In this document: positions 48,959-59,813 of the stretch, in pieces | How the letters are laid out: the number at the start of each line of letters is the position of its first letter | How positions within the stretch are numbered: the first letter of the stretch is position 1 | Assembly (NCBI GenBank): GCA_023935145.1 | Contig: CM043699.1 | Coordinates: forward strand, 130,324,036-130,388,035 | Reading direction: 5' to 3' | DNA: 64,000 bases | From: Bretschneidera sinensis | Taxonomy: Eukaryota > Streptophyta > Magnoliopsida > Brassicales > Akaniaceae | The notes under the pieces: generated by a model | What the model was told of the DNA's origin: nothing | Seen by the model: the letters and a program-made list of their open reading frames with translations, nothing else | The model's database searches: none | Position numbers and translations under genes: made by a program

Positions 48959-50222
48959 TGTGAACACTAACTAAAGAAGAAAATGAAGAGAGAAGGGAAG
49001 TTGTTCTAGACCACCCAGCTGAGAAGTAGACTGGTTTTATAAACTAAAAAGGGGAGAAGGCATTAAATTTAGGCTATGTAAGAAGGGTACATTGGAGCGG
49101 TAGGATGCCAACTGTCCTAAATTCCTGATCAGGTACATTGAAGAATCATTTTTCTTTCTTTTGGACTAATTGGTCTATGACTTTAATTAAGAATAATGTA
49201 GATAATCTTGAAATTAATTTCAACAGACCTTCAATTAGAAAATAATTACAACTAGCCTGAAATGATAGCTTACATTGAATGCTTTTGGCCTTCAGTGGTA
49301 GTGGGGCAAGAGGAAGGGATGTATAATCCAACCTATAGCCTAAAATAAGGGGGGAGCTGCAGAGAGGAGGATTTGTAGCTAAAACGTAACTTCATGTGGG
49401 TACTATATATATATAACAATCCAGGAGACATGAAATTCACAGTGTCCATTACTTGATTGTTCTACCAGACAACAGGTGATGAGAATTTAGAGAAAGAACT
49501 TTCAAAGAATTAACATCCAGCAGGACTTAAGAAAAGTAAATCACCACCATGATGCAGACCATCTGTGTTTATAAGAGGCTTCAGAATTCAGATGGTATAT
49601 GATGGCCTTAATTTCACATCAATAACCAATCACTTCAGCTGTTTGAAAGGCAGAAACTTATTGTTTTCAAGAAGCATACAGTTTTGCAAAGAGATATTGT
49701 CTAGCGATTCAAGTTTGTAATATGTAAAACGAAACTATCTAAAAAGCACAGAACAAGAACTAAAATATATGGCCATGTATGACATATAGGAAGCTTTCTA
49801 AGTACTTGAATTCTAAAAGCTGAACAAAAACTTCTCATATGGTAGACACAGCCATCACCATAATCAATTACTGTTAAATCACCCAATAATGGCACAACAA
49901 AAAACTACTGTAAATTAGGCAGCTGATGAAGCTCAGAAGTTTTGCAACTTATCGTTGTGAGAATAAAACGATTCTTTTCCAAATGATGGTTCAAGGGAAT
50001 TTTGATCAATGTAGTGCTATTAGATTGCCAATTAACAGCCTACTAATCCTTATTATTCAATAATTGCACTGTTCAAGGCATAATCAAATTATATCATAGG
50101 TTCGTGACTACAGATTCTTTCATCCACTAACAAACCCACAAAGCTAAGCATTTAAATGTCTTGTATCAACAAACCATCAAATGTTGTTGCAGCGGTGATC
50201 AAACCAAAACCCAGAAAGCAGC
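48959..50222. other. MADS copy C upstream region within the repeat
   Basis: TATA-like box at about 49033-49043. Nearly identical to 27391-28655. No gene. Confidence 0.65.
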
Positions 50223-50560
50223 ATTCTCGGGACATTTACCAAAAAATAGCAAAGAAATTAAACAAAAAATTGAAAAATCTATAAGCAAACCCATCCATAT
50301 AAAACAAAATGCAAACGATTACCTGCAAAAGCAAAGATGAATTTTAATTTTGCAAGAGTTCGAACCATCGTGGCAACCAGGTGGGACCTACCTCCAGAAA
50401 ACTCTGAAATCATTTTTTTGACAACTAGTATTGACCATTTTTTATCACCTCAATGACTGCTTGGTTTCTTGGAGACTTTAACAGAGAAGACCGAGGAGTT
50501 TTCCCTTGAAACACTCTGATTACAGTACGATTAAGTAGTTGATGGTTGCCTTTCAGCAAC
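50223..50560. other. Unique DNA right of the array, no gene
   Basis: First single-copy sequence after the tandem array; neither a reading frame nor a repeat stands out. Confidence 0.5.
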
Positions 50561-50633
50561 GGGGATGTAGCTCAGATGGTAGAGCGCTCGCTTAGCATGC
50601 GAGAGGTACGGGGATCGATACCCCGCATCTCCA
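50561..50633 (+). tRNA. tRNA-Ala (anticodon AGC)
   Basis: A full cloverleaf can be drawn: acceptor stem GGGGATG pairs with CATCTCC (with a G-T pair), D arm GCTC/GAGC, anticodon stem CTCGC/GCGAG with loop TTAGCAT (AGC at 50594-50596), T stem CGGGG/CCCCG with loop ATCGATA, and discriminator A. No intron, and CCA is not encoded. A T run at 50640-50643 is a probable RNA polymerase III terminator. It matches the plant cytosolic tRNA-Ala pattern and lies just outside the duplicated array, so it stays single copy. Confidence 0.96.
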
Positions 50634-50769
50634 TTTCCCTTTTGCCTCTTCCAAATCAAGTTTGAATGTGTTTTTGGGGTAGACACCAGTGAGTCATTTG
50701 GTACTGAGTTCGGTTCGAATCAAGTTTGGAAAATTATAGTCGAGCGGTTGATACTTATCTTATTCAGCA

Positions 50770-51190
50770 AAATACAATTTGAGGCAGAAATAGGAATTAC
50801 AATTTTATTTTATTTTATTCAAGCTGCACAAGGATCCAGTTATTTAATTTATTGGCTAATGTTGTTTTTGTGCATAGCAATGGTCACTTTTATTAGCAGT
50901 ACTGTAGATTCAAACACCCATGTCTGTTTCTTTATCCCCTGGGAATGATCATGGCAGTGGCTTGGTTACTTCCATAAGATCCTCAATTGGAAGCTTTCGT
51001 TTTGACAGTAATCCTTGAGAATAAACATAAATTTTAAAAGATAGTTGGAGGTTTTTTAATATCTTCATCATCTCTCATGAAGGGAAGAATTAAAAACTGA
51101 TAAAACAGTTAGAAACTAAATTTAACTTAAAAAATCTGGCATGTTCTCCCTTCATGTCTACATATCTATAAATCAGCATTTATATATACA
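50770..51190 (-). pseudogene. Degenerate beta-amylase relic
   Basis: 50870-51060 matches the last exon of the beta-amylase gene at 61649-61855 and its surroundings: catggtcactt-like sequence, catgtctgtttctttatccc, a ggcttggttacttcca stretch, then gacagtaatccttgagaata at the position of the exon border. The DNA before it matches the 3' flank of that gene. At about 51135-51220 a further match to the IYSDYMKSF exon and its intron border (compare 63305-63400) appears, with the exons in between missing. Frame and splice sites are broken. It is the remains of a former tandem beta-amylase duplicate. Confidence 0.75.
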
Positions 51191-51603
<413 letters not shown>

Positions 51604-51810
51604 TGTCCGGAATATATACGTGTGAGTAAGAGGAGATGTGGAAGATCAATGTTATATTAGATTAAAATTAGAAACAAGAGTGACTTATATACATGGTTTG
51701 GACTCAAGACTGGTGAGCTTAAGCTTTTGAGTCATATTGGGCCCATTCATGGATATCAAGCCCGTGTTCGTGTGATCTTCAGTCGTGTGAAGTACTCTTG
51801 ATTCTTAACA
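51604..51810 (+). repeat. Copia 5' LTR
   Basis: 207 bases, matching 58951-59154 in order throughout (ggagatgtggaa, gacttatatacat, gtcatattgg, gtaaagtactt-type blocks). Confidence 0.85.
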
Positions 51811-51812
51811 AA

Positions 51813-51824
51813 TGGTATCAGAGC
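51813..51824 (+). promoter_or_regulatory. Copia primer binding site
   Basis: TGGTATCAGAGC, initiator tRNA-Met type, two bases after the LTR end. Confidence 0.9.
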
Positions 51825-51899
51825 TTTTGGTTGATTAGGTTGTTAATTCTTGTGAGAAGTAAAATAGAGGAGAATTCAAGTTTTCGTTTAGGTTCCACG

Positions 51900-52586
51900 A
51901 TCAAAATCACTACCACCAATTACTCAATTTGGAAGCCTAGGATGTTAGATTTGTTATATTGTAGTGAAGCCTAAGATGTTGGATTTGTTATACTGTAATG
52001 ATATGTATAACCCTATTGAAGGTGATGGAACTAAAACAACAAGCAAAACTGATGAAGATTGGAAGCTTTTGCAGAGGAAAGTTGTCGAGGTGATTCGACA
52101 ATGGACTGATCAGAGTGTATTTCATTATGTAACCACTGAGACTAATGCAACCGCACTCTGGAAGAAGTTGGATTCCATGAATGAAAGAAAGTCTGCTCAA
52201 AATAAGACTTTTATCATCAGGAAACTTGTAAATCTGAAACACAAGGAGGATCGCGCAGTTGCAGAGAATTTGAATGAGTTTCAGAGTTTATTGAATCAGT
52301 TGACAATCTTGAAGCTTGTGTTTGATTATGAGTTACAAGCCTTGTTATTGTTGAGTTCGTTGCTTAGTGGTATCAGCTGGAAATTCTATTGATGATGGAA
52401 TGTTAACATTGGAACGTGTTAAAGATAGTATGCTTATTAAAGAAACCAGAAGAAAGGAGCAGAAAATCTCTTTTGAGGTTGAGGCACTAGTTACAAAGAG
52501 TATGGGGAGAAGTAAAGAAGAAAATCTCATTATGATCGTGATAAATTAGGTAATAAGCCTAGATGGAGATCAAAGTCTAGAAAATG
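51900..52586 (+). pseudogene. Copia gag
   Basis: Starts in the ITTTNYSIWKPRMLDLLY region, which is followed by an exact-register 34-base direct duplication (51932-51965 and 51966-51999) that shifts the frame. 51964-52392 then encodes a UBN2-like gag segment (LWKKLDSMNERKSAQNK, NEFQSLLNQL). A further shift and a stop at about 52584 separate it from the zinc knuckle. Tandem-unit copies share the duplication. Confidence 0.82.
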
Positions 52587-53682
52587 AGTTATATATCATT
52601 ATTGCAACAAGCCTAGTCACATTAGGCCCGAGTGTAGGAAAAGGAAGAGAGAGCATAATAAGGAAAAAAGAAAAGAGAAGAAAGTAGACATTGGTACAGC
52701 TGTAGTTGCATCTGATGCTGATGTTATTGTTGTTTATGATGATGTTTCTGTAAATTTCACATGTTATGACTCCACTTGGGTAGCAGACACAGGTGCTACA
52801 TCTCATATTACTTCTAATAGAGATTTATTTTCAACCTATGTTGTTGGTGATTTTAGCTCTGTGAAGACAGCCATTAGTGTTTCGTGTAAAGTTATCGGTG
52901 TAGGAGATATTTGGTTGGAAACCAAAACTGGATGCATATTGCTCTTGAAAGATGCTAAACATGTTCCTGATATTCGTCTTAATCTAATCTCTACTACTCA
53001 ACTTGATGATGAGTGTTATGAGAGTAACTTCAAAGGTGGAGTGTGGAAGCTCTTTAAAGGCTCACTGATTCTTGCAAAGGGAAAAAAGATTGATCACCTT
53101 TACAAATTGCAAGCTCAGCCATATCAAAACCAAGTGAATGCTGTTGAAGATGAGTCCATTGAGTTATGGCGTAATCGACCCAGTCACATAATTGAGAAAG
53201 AGCTCCAGATTCTATCTAGAAAACATACATTACCTCCCATGAAAGGTACGTCTCTAAAAACTTGTGTTCATTGCTTGGCTGGAAAACAAAAAGAAAAGTT
53301 ATTTCTTAGAACTCATCCTTCTAGATGTAATGTTGTTTTGGATTTGGTTCATACTAATGTCTGTTATATGAAAGATAAATCCCTTAGTGGTGACCTCTGT
53401 TTTGTGACTTTTATTGACGATTTCTCTAGAAAAGTGTGGGTTGTTGCTTTACATTCTAAGGATCAAGTTTTTAATGCATTCAAAGGAATTCATGTGAAAG
53501 TTGAAAGAGAGACTAATTGGAAGCTAATATGTATTATAGTAGATAATGGTGGTGAATACAAGGGTCCTTTTGAGAAGTACTGCAGGGATTTTGGTATCAG
53601 GCTTGAGAAAACTGTTCCTAAAACACCGCAAAAGAATGGTGTAGCGAAAAGAATGAACATAATTATAGAAAAAAGAATTTGA
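52587..53682 (+). pseudogene. Copia zinc knuckle, protease and integrase (long open stretch)
   Basis: About 365 codons without a stop. Order: CCHC knuckle (YHYCNKPSHIRPEC), protease with an intact DTGA motif (WVADTGATSHIT, about 52776), LNLISTTQLDDECYESNF, pre-integrase zinc region with CVHCLAGKQ, and the integrase core with FIDDFSRKVWVVAL, VDNGGEYKG and PKTPQKNGVAKRMN. It ends at a TGA after EKRI where relatives read on, so the polyprotein is truncated. The best preserved Copia coding region in the window. Confidence 0.87.
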
Positions 53683-54456
53683 TGCATGCTCTCTTATGCA
53701 AAGCTGCCTAAAACTTTTTGGGGTGAGGCAATGAGGACTACAATTGACTTTATTAACCTTTCTCCTTCAACTCCTTTGAATGGTGATGTACCAAAGAATG
53801 CTTAGACTAGAAAAGATGTGTCCTACAAACATTTGAGAATGTTTGGGTGCAGATCTTTTGTTCACATTCCTAGAGATGAAAGATCCAAGCTTGATAGTAA
53901 GACTAACAAGTGTATCTTCCTGTGTTATGCACATGAAGAATTTGGTTACAAATTATGGGATCCGAAAGAGAAGAAAATTATCAGAAGTAGAGATGTTATG
54001 CTTCTTGAGGACCAAACCATTAAAAACTTATAGAAAATAGTGAAATCTAAGTTCTTCAATGAAGAACATGTTAACTTTGATCCAATTTATTCTCCAGTTA
54101 CATCTCATGATGATCACAGTAGATAAATTTAGGGAGAAAATGAAGATACAAGTAATAATGATAGTGATATTCCTCCACTTATTAATGATCGTGGGGTTAC
54201 TGATTTGCCTCATGATGATAATACAAAACAAGCCATTTAGCAGGCCCTTACAAAACTTCAGTTGAGAAGATCCACCAGAGAGCGTCAACTTACTAGACGG
54301 TATTCTCTTCATGAGTATGTGATGCTTACAGATGAGGGAGAACCAGAATGTTATGACAAAGCTATGACAGATGATCATAAATAAGAGTGGTTGAAAGCCA
54401 TGCAAGATGAGATGAAATCCTTACACCTTGCATGAAAACCACACGTATGACTTGGC
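53683..54456 (+). pseudogene. Copia post-integrase region
   Basis: MSYKHLRMFGCRSFVHIP to SRDVMLLEDQTIKNL (53818-54033), then a stop and a decayed acidic linker to the reverse transcriptase. Corresponds to 30-338 in unit 0. Confidence 0.8.
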
Positions 54457-55195
54457 GAAACTGCCTAAGAATAAAAGATCACTAAAAAGCAAATGGGTCT
54501 ATAGGTTGAAGATAGAAGATAAGAGCTCATAGTCTAGGCATAAGGCAAGACTAGTTGTGAAAGGGTTCAGTCAAAATAAAGGAATTGATTTTGAAGAAAT
54601 TTTCTCACTTGTAGTCAATATGTCTTCTATCCAAGTTGTTCTTGGCTTGGCTGCTCGTATAAACTTAGATATAGAACAACTTGATGCCAAAAATGCCTTC
54701 CTCCATGGTGACTTAGAGGAAAATATTTACATGGAACAACCTGAGGGGTTCAAAGTCAAAGGTAAAGAACAGCTAGTGTTCAGATTGAGAAAGAGTTTGT
54801 ATGGGCTCAAGCAGGCACCCAAACAATGATATACAAAATTTGATTCTTTCATGGAGAATCATGGTTATAGCCACACTACTTTGGACCATTGTGTGCTTGT
54901 TAAGAAGTTTTATGATGGTAACTTTATTTTTCTCTTACTTTATGAGGATGACATATTGATTGTTGGTAATGATATTAGCAAGATCGATGAATTGAAGAAG
55001 AACCTCAGTAAATTCTTTGCTATGAAGGATTTGGGATCGACAAAACAGATTCTTGGTATAAAGATATCCCATGATAGAAAGCATGGGAAGCTGTGTTTAT
55101 CTCAAGAAAGTTACATTGAGAAAATTCTTGAGAGATTTCATATTAGCAGTGTGAAATGTTATTACTCCACTTGCAGGTCACTTCAAGCTTAGTAC
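54457..55195 (+). pseudogene. Copia reverse transcriptase
   Basis: SLKSKWVYRLK, then NKGIDFEEIFSLVV, LDAKNAFLHGDLEENIYMEQ and SLYGLKQAPKQ (54557-54829), a stop, then the catalytic motif YEDDILIVG (usual form YVDD) and FAMKDLGSTKQILG (54851-55192). The Val-to-Glu change at the YVDD box and several stops make it inactive. Confidence 0.87.
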
Positions 55196-55751
55196 CAAGC
55201 AGTTCCCTACTAGTGACAAAGATAAAGAAGAAATGAAGAAAGTTCTTTATACTTCTATAATTGGTAGTTTGATGTATGTCATGGTTTGCACAAGGCCAGA
55301 TATCACTCATGCAGTTGGTGTTATCAGTCGGTTTCTCTCTAATCCAAACAAAGAGCATTGGTTAGTTGCTAAATAGATTTTGAGATACTTCATCGGTACT
55401 TTTAAGACGTGTTTGTGTTTTGGTAATGCTAAACCTATGCTAGATGGTTATACAGATGCCACATGGCTGGTGATATTGACACTCGAAAGTCTACTTCAGG
55501 GTACTTGATGACTTTTGCAGGGGAGCTGTGTCTTGGCAATCTAACCTTCAAAAATGTGTTGCTTTATCTTTTACTGAAGCTCAATATATTTCCTTGACTG
55601 AAGCTTGTAAGGAGTTACTATGGTTGAAAAAGTTCTTACAAGAATTAGGTATAAAGCAAGAAAAGTACTTGTTATACTGTGACTGTCAGAATGTTATCCA
55701 TCTCAGCAAAAATTCGACATTTCATTATCAATCTAAGCATATTGATGTCAC
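55196..55751 (+). pseudogene. Copia RNase H, 3' end lost
   Basis: YSVVGSLMYVM-like segment with CTRPDI, then SWQSNLQKCVALSFTEAQYI, YCDCQNVIHLSKN and QSKHIDV. It ends abruptly at HIDV, where the nested Gypsy LTR begins. Confidence 0.85.
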
Positions 55752-56156
55752 CGACACCGGGCAGAATAGCGATTATTCTACAGGCTAGTTTTCAACAGAT
55801 AATTCGCAGGGAAGAAAATAACACAAGAGAAGAAACCCTAAAAAACATAGGAACTCTGAATTTTATTCAAAATTATGCAACTCAATAATACCGTTTACTA
55901 AACCCTAAAACCTTATTTATAAGGTCAAGCTAAAATAGGAAAATTAAATTAAAGCCGAATTTAAAATAATTGCAAAAAATAAAAGTTTCCTTAACTGAAA
56001 ACTGCCAAATTGAGGGCCTAAACGTCGTTTTTTGGCTTAAAAACGACGACGCTCAAAACTAAAAGCTTAAGTTTTGCTCGAAAGCCCATTTCCAATCAGA
56101 CTAGGGTCTCCAGGACCCGATCCGAGCCCGTGGCCCGCTAAACACTGTAAACCGGT

Positions 56157-57389
56157 CTAGGTAGCCCACTTGCTATCTTTGCGCTGATCTGTCAACTCAA
56201 GGTATCTCAGTGCCAACAACGTGTTATCTGACAACTCAGCATTATCTGACTCGGATCCTCCTGCATCAGTCACCCCAGGTTGAAAAGAACTCGTCCTTGA
56301 GTTCACAATAGCCTCATCGGAATCTCCAAAACAAGGACTCAGGTGTTTCACATTAAAGACATCAGAAGTTCTCAAATAACTAGGGAGGCGTAATCTGTAG
56401 GCATTATCATTGATCTTCTGTAGGATCTCACAGGGTCCAATCTTCCACTCCTTAAGCTTATTATACTCTCCCACAGGAAAACAGTCACAAGTTAATAACG
56501 CCCAAACAAAATCACCAATATAAAAAACTATCTGACGACAATGACTGTCGCTCTGAACCTTCTTCTTTGATCCTGATAGCTTCTCACTGGAAAAAACTAT
56601 AGGGCACCCCGCCTGACTCAGAACACCACCAATACCAACCCCAGATGCATCACAGTTTACCTCAAACACTTTTTCAAAATCAGGCGGCAACCCAGGAGGA
56701 AGATCCTCTGGCATCAGGTCAGAAAATTCTGCCAGCAGCTGCTGCACCTCTGCTGGTAAATCTGGATTCATGTCTGCTGCACTATTCCCACAAGGCAGCA
56801 AAGCATAGACCACATCTCCATGCTCAATCTCAGCTAAAAACCTGGACATCGAAAGTAGATTAGTATTACTGGTTACCGGGGTAGGAGTGGTTCCTTCCCG
56901 ACAAGGTGCCAACACAATCTTTTTCCCTTTAATGCTAAGGGAATAGGTATTTTTCAGCCCATCATGGATAACACTACGATCATACTGCCAAGGTCTGCCT
57001 AACAATACATGACAAGCATCCATAGACACAACATCACACCAAACATTATCAAAATATTTCCTACCAATCGAAAAAGATACAAGGCATCGCCTATCTACTA
57101 TTACCTCATTACCTTTATTCAACCACGACAATTTATATGGCTTGGGATGACGATCTGTCTTCAACTGCAATTTCTGGACAGCCCCTTTAGACACTATGTT
57201 CTCGCAACTACCACTGTCAATGATCATCTTACAGACTTTATCTGCAACTGTGCAAGTCGTGTGAAAAATATTGGTCCTCAACCAATCGTCCCTTGTATCG
57301 CCCTTGGGGGTCAGTAAACTCTTACGAACAACCAAGGTCTCATGGCCATCTCTATACAACACATCTCCATCTTCATCATCGTCATACAC
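56157..57389 (-). pseudogene. Fused Gypsy pol: protease, RNase H and integrase tail, no reverse transcriptase
   Basis: One uninterrupted frame of 410 codons. Residues about 40-170 are the protease: MIIDSGSCENIVS with the catalytic Asp in DSG, then VWCDVVSMDACHVLLGRPWQ. At about residue 232, after LMPEDLPPGLPP, it passes straight into RNase H (FEVNCDASGVGIGGVLSQAG) and then the integrase C-terminal part (GDFVWALLTCD, WKIGPCEILQKINDNAYRL, DVFNVKHLSPC). The whole reverse transcriptase, the rest of RNase H and the integrase core are gone, yet the frame is kept at both joints. The last codons lie inside the 3' LTR. It could not support its own transposition. Confidence 0.82.
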
Positions 57390-57399
57390 AGGCTCTCCA

Positions 57400-58378
57400 A
57401 TCTCCTCAGTTTTTGTCTACCATATCATCCTCAATTAGGAGATTTTTGCCTTTCTAACTAGCAGGCTTCCTGCACTCAGTCGATTTATGTACTGTTCACC
57501 ACATTTGAAACATCTAATATTTGAGCTAGGGTTACCTTGGGGTGGCTACTGGGCAAGATGGAATTCTTGAGGCCGAACTGGCCAACTGCTTTGATTGCTG
57601 CTTCGGTTCATTGGAATCCTATTCTGCTGTTTTTCCACCGCAAGTGCATGCTGGTATGCTTCAGAAATGGTCCATAGCGAGTGAAGGCTGAGGACATCTT
57701 GCAGAGGCTGTCGTAATCCCCTCAAATATCTTGCCACCATCTGTTCTTCCGTCTCAGATAAATCATTTCGGGCTGTCAATTGATAAAACTCCTCCGTGTA
57801 ATTATCAACTGATCTCGTGCCTTGCCTCAACGAATGAAGTCGCTGAAACAGGGTTTGAGTGTAGCCGAAAGGAAGGAAGTGACCTTTCATCTTCTTTTTC
57901 ATCCTCTCCCAATCAATGATCTTGGCTTTGCCCTGCCGGTCGCGTGAGCACCTCAACTGCTCCAACCACGCAGATGCTCTGCCTTTGAGTTTGATGGCGA
58001 CCAATTTTACTTTGACACGATCTGGGACTTCCTTATACTCGAAAATACACTCTACAACCAATCGACGAATCCTTTGGCCTGTAACATATCAGAAAACTCG
58101 GGCAGATCCACTCTGAATATGAGGTCTCTATAACAATCCTCCCTACCACGGTGCTCCCTGAATCGACAAGGACTGTGATACGGGTTTTCAAAACTGGAAT
58201 CGGAATTGTGATCTTCCGTCTCGCGATCACCGAAATTCCGCACCTCTAGACGCTGGGTTAACTCTGTGACTTGCCTCTATAAATCCTCAATCATCGCATC
58301 TTGAACGTTACAATCACGGTGTGGGGCTTCCTCGTTCAGAACCTGCCCGCGACGACCACGACCACGACTACCAGCCAT
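57400..58378 (-). pseudogene. Gypsy gag of the nested element
   Basis: Starts with ATG at 58378 (MAGSRGRGRRG, Arg-Gly rich). The capsid region is open at 57546-58061: KLKGRASAWLEQLRCSR, HFLPFGYTQTLFQRLHSLRQ, YTEEFYQL and MVARYLRGLRQPLQDVLSLH. A zinc knuckle remnant (IRCFKCGEQY) is at about 57485-57520. Frameshifts at about 58060 and 57545 break it. Confidence 0.82.
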
Positions 58379-58950
58379 GGAAACTGATGAAATCTCACCC
58401 TAAAAATATGTTGAAGCTTTGATACTAACTGACACAGGGCAGAATAGCGATTATTCTGCAGGCTAGTTTTCAACAGATAATTCACAGGGAAGAAAATAAC
58501 ACAAGAGAAGAAACCCTAAAAAACAAAGGAACTCTGAATTTTATTCAAAATTATGCAACTCAATAATACCGTTTACTAAACCCTAAAACCTTATTTATAA
58601 GGTCAAGCTAAAATAGGAAAATTAAATTAAAGCCGAATTTAAAGTAATTGCAAAAAATAAAAAGTTTCCTAAACTGAAAACTGCCAAATTGAGGGCCTAA
58701 ACGTCGTTTTCTGGCTTAAAAACGACGACGCTTAAAGCTAAAAGCTTTAGTTTTGCCCGGAAGCCCGTTTCCAATCAGACTAGGCTCTGGGACCCGATCC
58801 GAGCCCGTGGCCCGCTAAATGTTGTAAACCGGTCTAGTTAGCCCACTTGCTATCTTTGCGCTGATCTGCCAACTCAAGGTATCTCAGTGCCAATAACGTG
58901 CTATCTAACAACTCAGCATCACCTGACTCGGATCCTCTTACATCAGAGAT

Positions 58951-59154
58951 TGTTGGGAATATTTACGTATGAGTAAAAGGAGATGTGGAAAATCAATCTC
59001 ACATTGGATTAAAATTAGAAACAAGAGTGACGACTTATATACATAGTTTGGACACAAGACTCATGAGCTTAAGCTTTTGAGTCATATTGGTGCCCATCCA
59101 TATATATAAAGCCCTGTGATTTCTCGTCGTGTAAAGTACTTCCGATTCTTAAGA
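58951..59154 (+). repeat. Copia 3' LTR
   Basis: Matches the 5' LTR (51604-51810), with small differences, for example cgtatgag for cgtgtgag and a 3-base addition gacgac. The preceding gagat fits the end of a Copia polypurine tract. Confidence 0.83.
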
Positions 59155-59654
59155 ACTCCATCTTCAGTTGTTTCTCCCGTCCATCTTTGTTCACGAAAAC
59201 GTTATCAACCGTAACAACTCTCAGCTGATACAACAATTATTAATTCACGGCAAACAAAAAAAGAAATTAAAACAAGATCAGATTGATCAAAGAGTGTTTT
59301 TAATTTCCTTCTAGTCATATAGATCACAACGTGGTGATGTACTAGGTCAATGCCTGATAAGATGCTAATAAAATAGAGTTTCCAAAATTGTTTAAAGAAA
59401 AGCTATTCCAAACACCTAAGAAAATAGTTTTTAAAAAGAATCAAAAGCTGAAAATTGCAGCAAAATTTAGAAACCCCATAGGTTGGTCTAGCTGTAGTTT
59501 TAAGTTTTGGGTGCCAAAAAGGTTTTTGAAGTAGATTTTGGTAAAACAATACGAAGCTAAAAGTTTTTTAGCATTTTGGTAAATCAACTGCCAACAAGGT
59601 AAAAGAATATCTTTGGCAAGCTTTGTGAATCAGATTCGAGAAGCTAATCACTAG
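59155..59654. other. AT-rich DNA, no gene
   Basis: No gene or known repeat recognised between the Copia 3' LTR and the RNase H scrap. Confidence 0.45.
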
Positions 59655-59813
59655 AAAAAGGCTTTTTATCAAAGTTATTGGCATCACACTCATAGGGTGG
59701 CCAATAAGGTGGCCCATGAATTAGTTAGGTTAGCTATTTCTTTTGATAAATCTAGATTTTGGATAGAAGAGGTTCTTGAGACTGTTTGGTCTCTTGTATT
59801 TGTAGATTTTTAA
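59655..59813 (+). pseudogene. RNase H C-terminal scrap of LINE or domesticated-RNase H type
   Basis: Encodes HTHRVANKVAHELVRLA, then FWIEEVLETVWSLVFVDF and a stop. This resembles the C-terminal end of plant RNase H-like domains found in non-LTR elements and in many annotated ribonuclease H-like proteins (pattern R-xAN-xVAHxLA and WxEExP). A stop lies just upstream and no catalytic part is present. Confidence 0.6.

Larger units (their letters stand above)
28656..50222. repeat. Tandem segmental-duplication unit 2 (right-most)
   Basis: About 21.6 kb. It starts with filler and a forward LTR remnant, and ends where the MADS upstream DNA continues past the unit joint (agaaagcag at about 50222) into single-copy sequence with the tRNA gene. 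It keeps the 710 bases lost near the MADS genes of the other units, so for that segment it is the ancestral form. Confidence 0.88.
55752..58945 (-). mobile_element. Nested, internally deleted Gypsy (chromovirus-like) element
   Basis: 3.2 kb, bounded by two LTRs of about 516 bases in the same orientation (55752-56268 and 58430-58945), the outer ends corresponding to TGATG and TGTCA on the reverse strand. Inside: gag (reverse), then a fused pol. A primer-site-like sequence (TAGTATCAAAGC) follows the 5' LTR at about 58415-58426. The LTRs differ at many positions, so the insertion is not recent. No target duplication: the left flank is Copia RNase H, the right flank 5 bases (gagat) of polypurine tract. 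Confidence 0.85.
51604..59154 (+). mobile_element. Nearly full-length Tnt1-like (Tork) Copia element with a nested Gypsy element
   Basis: Contains a 5' LTR (51604-51810, TGTCCGGAAT to TTCTTAACA), primer binding site, gag, protease, integrase, reverse transcriptase and RNase H in Copia order, and a 3' LTR (58951-59154, TGTTGGGAAT to ATTCTTAAGA). A Gypsy-type element occupies 55752-58945. The end of RNase H and most of the polypurine tract are missing at the nested site. I could not find a convincing target duplication. The Copia fragments in the tandem units belong to this same family. Confidence 0.85.

Noticed and set aside
50561..50633. Possibility that the tRNA is a tRNA-derived SINE head
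   Set aside because: All stems pair, the terminator follows directly, and no SINE body or A-rich tail is present.
56645..57317. Forward-strand frames of 72 and 102 residues
   Set aside because: Shadows of the reverse pol frame of the nested Gypsy element.
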